In this document: positions 61,601-64,000 of the stretch, piece after piece
Numbering within the stretch: position 1 is the stretch's first letter
Layout of the letters: each line of letters opens with the position of its first letter
NCBI GenBank assembly: GCA_964540815.1
Contig: CAZIOH010000003.1
Location: 62,001-126,000 of the forward strand
DNA: 64,000 nt
Origin: CAZIOH01 sp964540815
GTDB taxonomy: Bacteria > Myxococcota_A > Polyangia > Fen-1088
Direction of reading: 5' to 3'
Notes under the pieces: model-generated
Database searches by the model: none
What the model was told of the DNA's origin: nothing
What the model saw: only the letters and a program-made list of their open reading frames with translations
Made by a program: the position numbers and the translations under genes

Positions 61601-64000
61601 CGCCGGCGGCGGACTCGGACTGCCCCATGCTCGACGGACCGAGGCGCGCCAGCTGCAGCGCCGCCGCCTCCCCGTGGCGCCCCACCAGATCGAAGAGCCG
61701 CTCCTGGGTCGCCTCGGCCGCGACCACCCCGGGCAGCCGCCCTTCGCCGACGGCGCGCTCGGTGGCGACCAAGGCCTCTCGGGGCCGCCGCAGCCGCCAT
61801 TCGAGGATCTCGGCCTGGCGGCGCCAGAACGCGGCCCGGGCCACCGGATCCGCCAGGCGCCGACAGATCGCCTCCAGGCATGCCACCGCCTGATCGAACC
61901 GGCCGAGCCGCTCGAGGAACCGCCATCGCAGATCCAGCGCCGCCAGGTTCCCGGGCTCGAGGACGAGCGCCCGTTCGAGCGCCGCCAGCGCCGCCTCCGG
62001 AGCTCGCAGGCGCTCGGCGTGGATGCGCGCCGCCTCGACCTCGAGCAGGGCCCCCCGGGTGACGCTGGCCTCGCAGTGCGCCCGCCGCGACAGCACGTCC
62101 GCCAGCGCCGACCAGTTCCCCATCCGCCGGTAGGCCCGCGCCAGCCCGGCAAAGGCCGGGCGAAACCGCGGAGCCAGCTCCAGCACCGATTCGAACGCGG
62201 CGATCGCGTCGTTGTCCGAGGCGGCCCGCTCCTCGTAGAGGTTGGCCGCCCGGTAACGCCAGGCGATCTTCTGCACGGCGGTCAGGTCTGGCAGCTCGGT
62301 CCCGAGGCGGAGGGCCGCCTCGGCGGCCACCAGCGAGTCCCCGGCGTGCTCGGCGGCGCGCAGCAAGGCCGCGAGCGCCGACTCCTTCCGGATCCCGCTG
62401 TCGACCCACTGCCGGTACATCTCGATGGCCTTGTCGGGATCGTGCAGGCCGGTCTCGTAGATCCCGCCCAGCTTCTCGAGCCGGCGGGCCGCCAGCTCCT
62501 CGACGCTGCCGACGGTGGTCGGCGGTGCAGGCGGCTCGGTCGCGCCATCCGGCCCGGATCTCCGGTCAGCGCCCCCTTCGGGGTGTCGTCGCGCGTGGTC
62601 CTGGGCGAGCCCGAGCTCGAGCACCCCGAGCACGTCGCTCCACCTTTCGAGGCGCGCATACAGGCCCTCGAGCGTGTGCACCGCCGGCCCGTAGCCTGGA
62701 ATCGCATCGATGGCCCGGCGCGCGAAGGCGGCCGCGGACTCGAGATCGGCCAGCCCGAGCTCGTTGAGCTCGGCCACCCGCACCGCCAGCGCCGCCCGCT
62801 CCTGGGGATCCTCGGCGCGCCCGACCGCGCCGGACATGAGCTCGATCTGCAGCGCCACGTCGCCGCTGCGCGAGGCCAGCCGCTCCATGGCCTGCAGCGC
62901 GACCGGATCCGACGGGCGCGCCGCCAGCACCCGCAGGAGGCGTCGGGCCGCGCCTCCGTCGTCGCCGAGGTGTTCTTCCGCCACGTGCGCGGCGTGGCTC
63001 TGCAGCACCGCCACGTACTCGGGATCCCCCACCAGCTCGGACTGACGATCGAGCAGCTCGATGGCCCGGCTCCAGCGGCCCGCGTGCAGGTGATCCTCGG
63101 CGAGCGCGCCCAGAAACAGCACGTCGTCCGGGTCGTCGGCGAGGGCGCGCTCCACGGTGGTGGTCGCCCGCTCGGCGGTTCCGAGGCGGTGACGACAGAC
63201 CGCCGCGGCGGTCGACAGCCAGGCGGCCCGCGCAGGGCCCGGGCGAGCCGCCTCCGCCTCGGCGAGCAGGCCCCGCAGGCACGCGCTGTCCTCGCCGAGA
63301 CGAACCGCCACCCGGCACATCCCGGCGCGGGCCACGGCCGCGGCCGTGCCGGTGGGCTCCTCGTCGAGGGCACGCGCGAAGCCATCGAGCGCCCGACCGA
63401 GCGACCTCGTTGCGGCGGTGGTCGCCGGCTCGAGGACGGGCTCGGGGACGGGCTCGGTCTCGGCCCCGGCCGCCGCCTCGGCGAGGAGCGCGAGGCGCGT
63501 GAGCAACTGCGCCCGGGCCGCCGGCGCGCCGGCGACCACCAGGGCCCGCTCGAGGGCGGCCCGCAAGAAGGCGTCGTCGCGCTGTCTCTCGGCCAGGATC
63601 CGTTCGGCGAGGAGGGCGGCCGGGTCACCCGGGACCAGCGCCAGCGCCGCGTCCAGCGCGCCACGCGCCGCATCGGGCAACTCGAGCGCGTTGGCCAGCA
63701 GACTGGCCTTCTCGACCAGGAGATCGGCCCGTCGCACCTCGCTCGAGGTGGCGCCGAGCTCGAGCTCGAGGGCCTGGATGGCGACCAGGGCGGTGCCCGC
63801 CAGAAGGCCGAGCGCACGCTCGGCGCGCAGCACCAGCGCCCGCGCCCCGACGGCGCGCTCGCCCAGGGCGGCCTCGAGGGACTCGAATGCGGCCACCGGA
63901 TCCCCGAGCCGATCTTCCCGCAGCCGGGCAGCCAGGAACAGCAGGGCCTGGGCGGTCTCCGGTTCGGCGCCTTCGGCCGATTCGCGCACCAGCTCCTCGA
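58677..64000 (-). CDS. Giant TPR-repeat protein, N-terminus beyond the window
   Basis: An open frame of more than 1770 codons ending at 58677 and still open at the right edge, so the start lies outside. Residues up to about 1450 of the visible part are Ala/Leu/Arg-rich tetratricopeptide-type helices (repeating patterns such as AFESVLELAPRFRPAFAGLA). A Ser/Pro low-complexity segment from a microsatellite (59670-59740) follows. The C-terminal domain of about 300 residues (from about 59600 to the stop) holds DDIPKGSISDSDFEAIIRHP and SRYADYGRGLASEEVLGELA and is unassigned. Such proteins are typical of Myxococcota; it probably scaffolds protein complexes. It converges on the SRPBCC-YCII gene with a 45-base gap. 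Confidence 0.75.
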   Translation of the reverse strand, partial: EELVRESAEGAEPETAQALLFLAARLREDRLGDPVAAFESLEAALGERAVGARALVLRAERALGLLAGTALVAIQALELELGATSSEVRRADLLVEKASLLANALELPDAARGALDAALALVPGDPAALLAERILAERQRDDAFLRAALERALVVAGAPAARAQLLTRLALLAEAAAGAETEPVPEPVLEPATTAATRSLGRALDGFARALDEEPTGTAAAVARAGMCRVAVRLGEDSACLRGLLAEAEAARPGPARAAWLSTAAAVCRHRLGTAERATTTVERALADDPDDVLFLGALAEDHLHAGRWSRAIELLDRQSELVGDPEYVAVLQSHAAHVAEEHLGDDGGAARRLLRVLAARPSDPVALQAMERLASRSGDVALQIELMSGAVGRAEDPQERAALAVRVAELNELGLADLESAAAFARRAIDAIPGYGPAVHTLEGLYARLERWSDVLGVLELGLAQDHARRHPEGGADRRSGPDGATEPPAPPTTVGSVEELAARRLEKLGGIYETGLHDPDKAIEMYRQWVDSGIRKESALAALLRAAEHAGDSLVAAEAALRLGTELPDLTAVQKIAWRYRAANLYEERAASDNDAIAAFESVLELAPRFRPAFAGLARAYRRMGNWSALADVLSRRAHCEASVTRGALLEVEAARIHAERLRAPEAALAALERALVLEPGNLAALDLRWRFLERLGRFDQAVACLEAICRRLADPVARAAFWRRQAEILEWRLRRPREALVATERAVGEGRLPGVVAAEATQERLFDLVGRHGEAAALQLARLGPSSMGQSESAAGDRGEAGARVTDGGVGRRLDLALRLPDPRAALRLVEQLADARHADAFVLEMAVALANRLGEHERAAAALERLGGLAATPSEQVAAWRAAIGAQARRGLEPEGWLGVSVASYQRIADAAPGSDALFTLERLVTRQGDWARVRLVREKLVDEAPEGRGRALWLWELGVAHLVLGDPGSALAAFERVRALAPDLVPVVFLLARLRELTGASRSAADAYVELARASRRMPARAASALRGAARIYASVIRDDAAAVTVLEELLSLDEVAPRRAEAVGAGAGADAARTETDAEFRALETLLTQRGDLPRLLAVARRWAARGSSEAHHQARRDRLIHLAELVRLQRPSDAVEPLAAAVALDPRHVPALGALADLFAELGRASEAVATYRRVVGAASDAATVAAAWFKLGRIAATDLGDTHLAVGAFRSSLVAAPGDLAVLSALADALLSSRQYVDAAQVLRQLADLETDPGARVGHLVRLGEILAGPARDPEGAADALESALSLDPGRGAVVDRLDIVLTDLHAPARLAAALSLHVEAVGEGSARRLRLARLLREPLGQLDRAAHELRGVVRAFPAEIPVRSELGAVLEEAGHLEQAIAEHLGILDLVPLQADSLRALRRLYALLAATRSAEAALSSSSSSPPSPSPSPAPPAPTSTRTEADARTRATAVASVLTALGIADAADRRAERDARLHWDDIPKGSISDSDFEAIIRHPIDRHPATGLLAALAEVIPRIHPVNVEEWGVNRADRLPQRADDPVRGIVQRLTVLFGIEDHFEVFMVRTGVNQVEVEATFPASLLVPASLITSAPRCELVLQLARALGRLRGGSYLAARLSARELGITLAACMRSRYADYGRGLASEEVLGELAQKVARQLPRRHRRAFDRGVLGVAEAGPLDVNRWRLGMSYTASRASVFGSGDVLGAIENAIRSDRRLASAAAISPSELLDIARGFPEVTELVSFVLGDSYIALRGTLVESRAKSG

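Overview
The window is very GC-rich DNA (roughly 70% by eye), with pervasive G/C third codon positions and long antisense shadow frames. Large secreted lipoproteins carry Gly/Ser/Thr-rich linkers. It also holds a Cys-rich repeat lipoprotein, FHA and giant TPR proteins, an orphan sigma-54 activator and an Rsb-type partner switch. This combination points to a Myxococcota (Polyangia-like) bacterium. No species can be named. One 100-base run of N (36693-36792) marks a draft assembly.

Layout. 1-5.8 kb: Cys-rich lipoprotein, argG, a YebC-family protein, a PIN-domain gene remnant and an intact vapBC pair. 5.8-13.6 kb: gltBD (NADPH glutamate synthase) and thrC. 13.7-17.5 kb: an amidase/M23-like peptidoglycan protein and a secreted GH8 glucanase. 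17.7-26.6 kb: an ABC transporter (binding protein, permease, ATPase), two DUF1989 proteins and a 1214-residue urea/guanidine carboxylase. This looks like a guanidine or urea nitrogen-assimilation operon, but no allophanate hydrolase gene follows it. 26.9-30.3 kb: sdhCAB. 30.4-33.5 kb: two FHA proteins and a TMEM175-like channel. 33.5-35.2 kb: a lower-GC islet with a probably frameshifted GH19-type lysozyme gene, an LprI-type gene and repeat remnants. 35.2-38.3 kb: an unknown protein, rlpA and an NtrC-type regulator, with a collapsed tandem repeat between the last two. 38.4-41.1 kb: hisC and ilvA. 41.2-44.6 kb: a Fur/PerR regulator, rubrerythrin, Fe-S oxidoreductase and DUF3501 peroxide-defence set with a palindromic operator. 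44.9-46.4 kb: an ABM-domain protein and an iron-type alcohol dehydrogenase. 46.6-48.8 kb: an RsbV-like STAS protein and a REC-PP2C-HATPase switch protein. 48.9-53.4 kb: membrane proteins, tag and a small periplasmic protein. 53.4-57.2 kb: an OsmC protein and two secreted carbohydrate-active-type lipoproteins. 57.5-58.6 kb: an ArsR regulator and an SRPBCC-YCII fusion. 58.7-64 kb: a giant TPR protein running off the window.

Nitrogen metabolism recurs: ammonia released by the transporter/carboxylase operon would feed glutamate synthase, and argG, thrC, hisC and ilvA consume it. The most unusual structure is a set of large hairpin (MITE-like) elements at 44616-44781, 48137-48299 and 50346-50434. 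The first and third share their ends. The second sits in frame inside the Rsb switch gene between its phosphatase and kinase domains.
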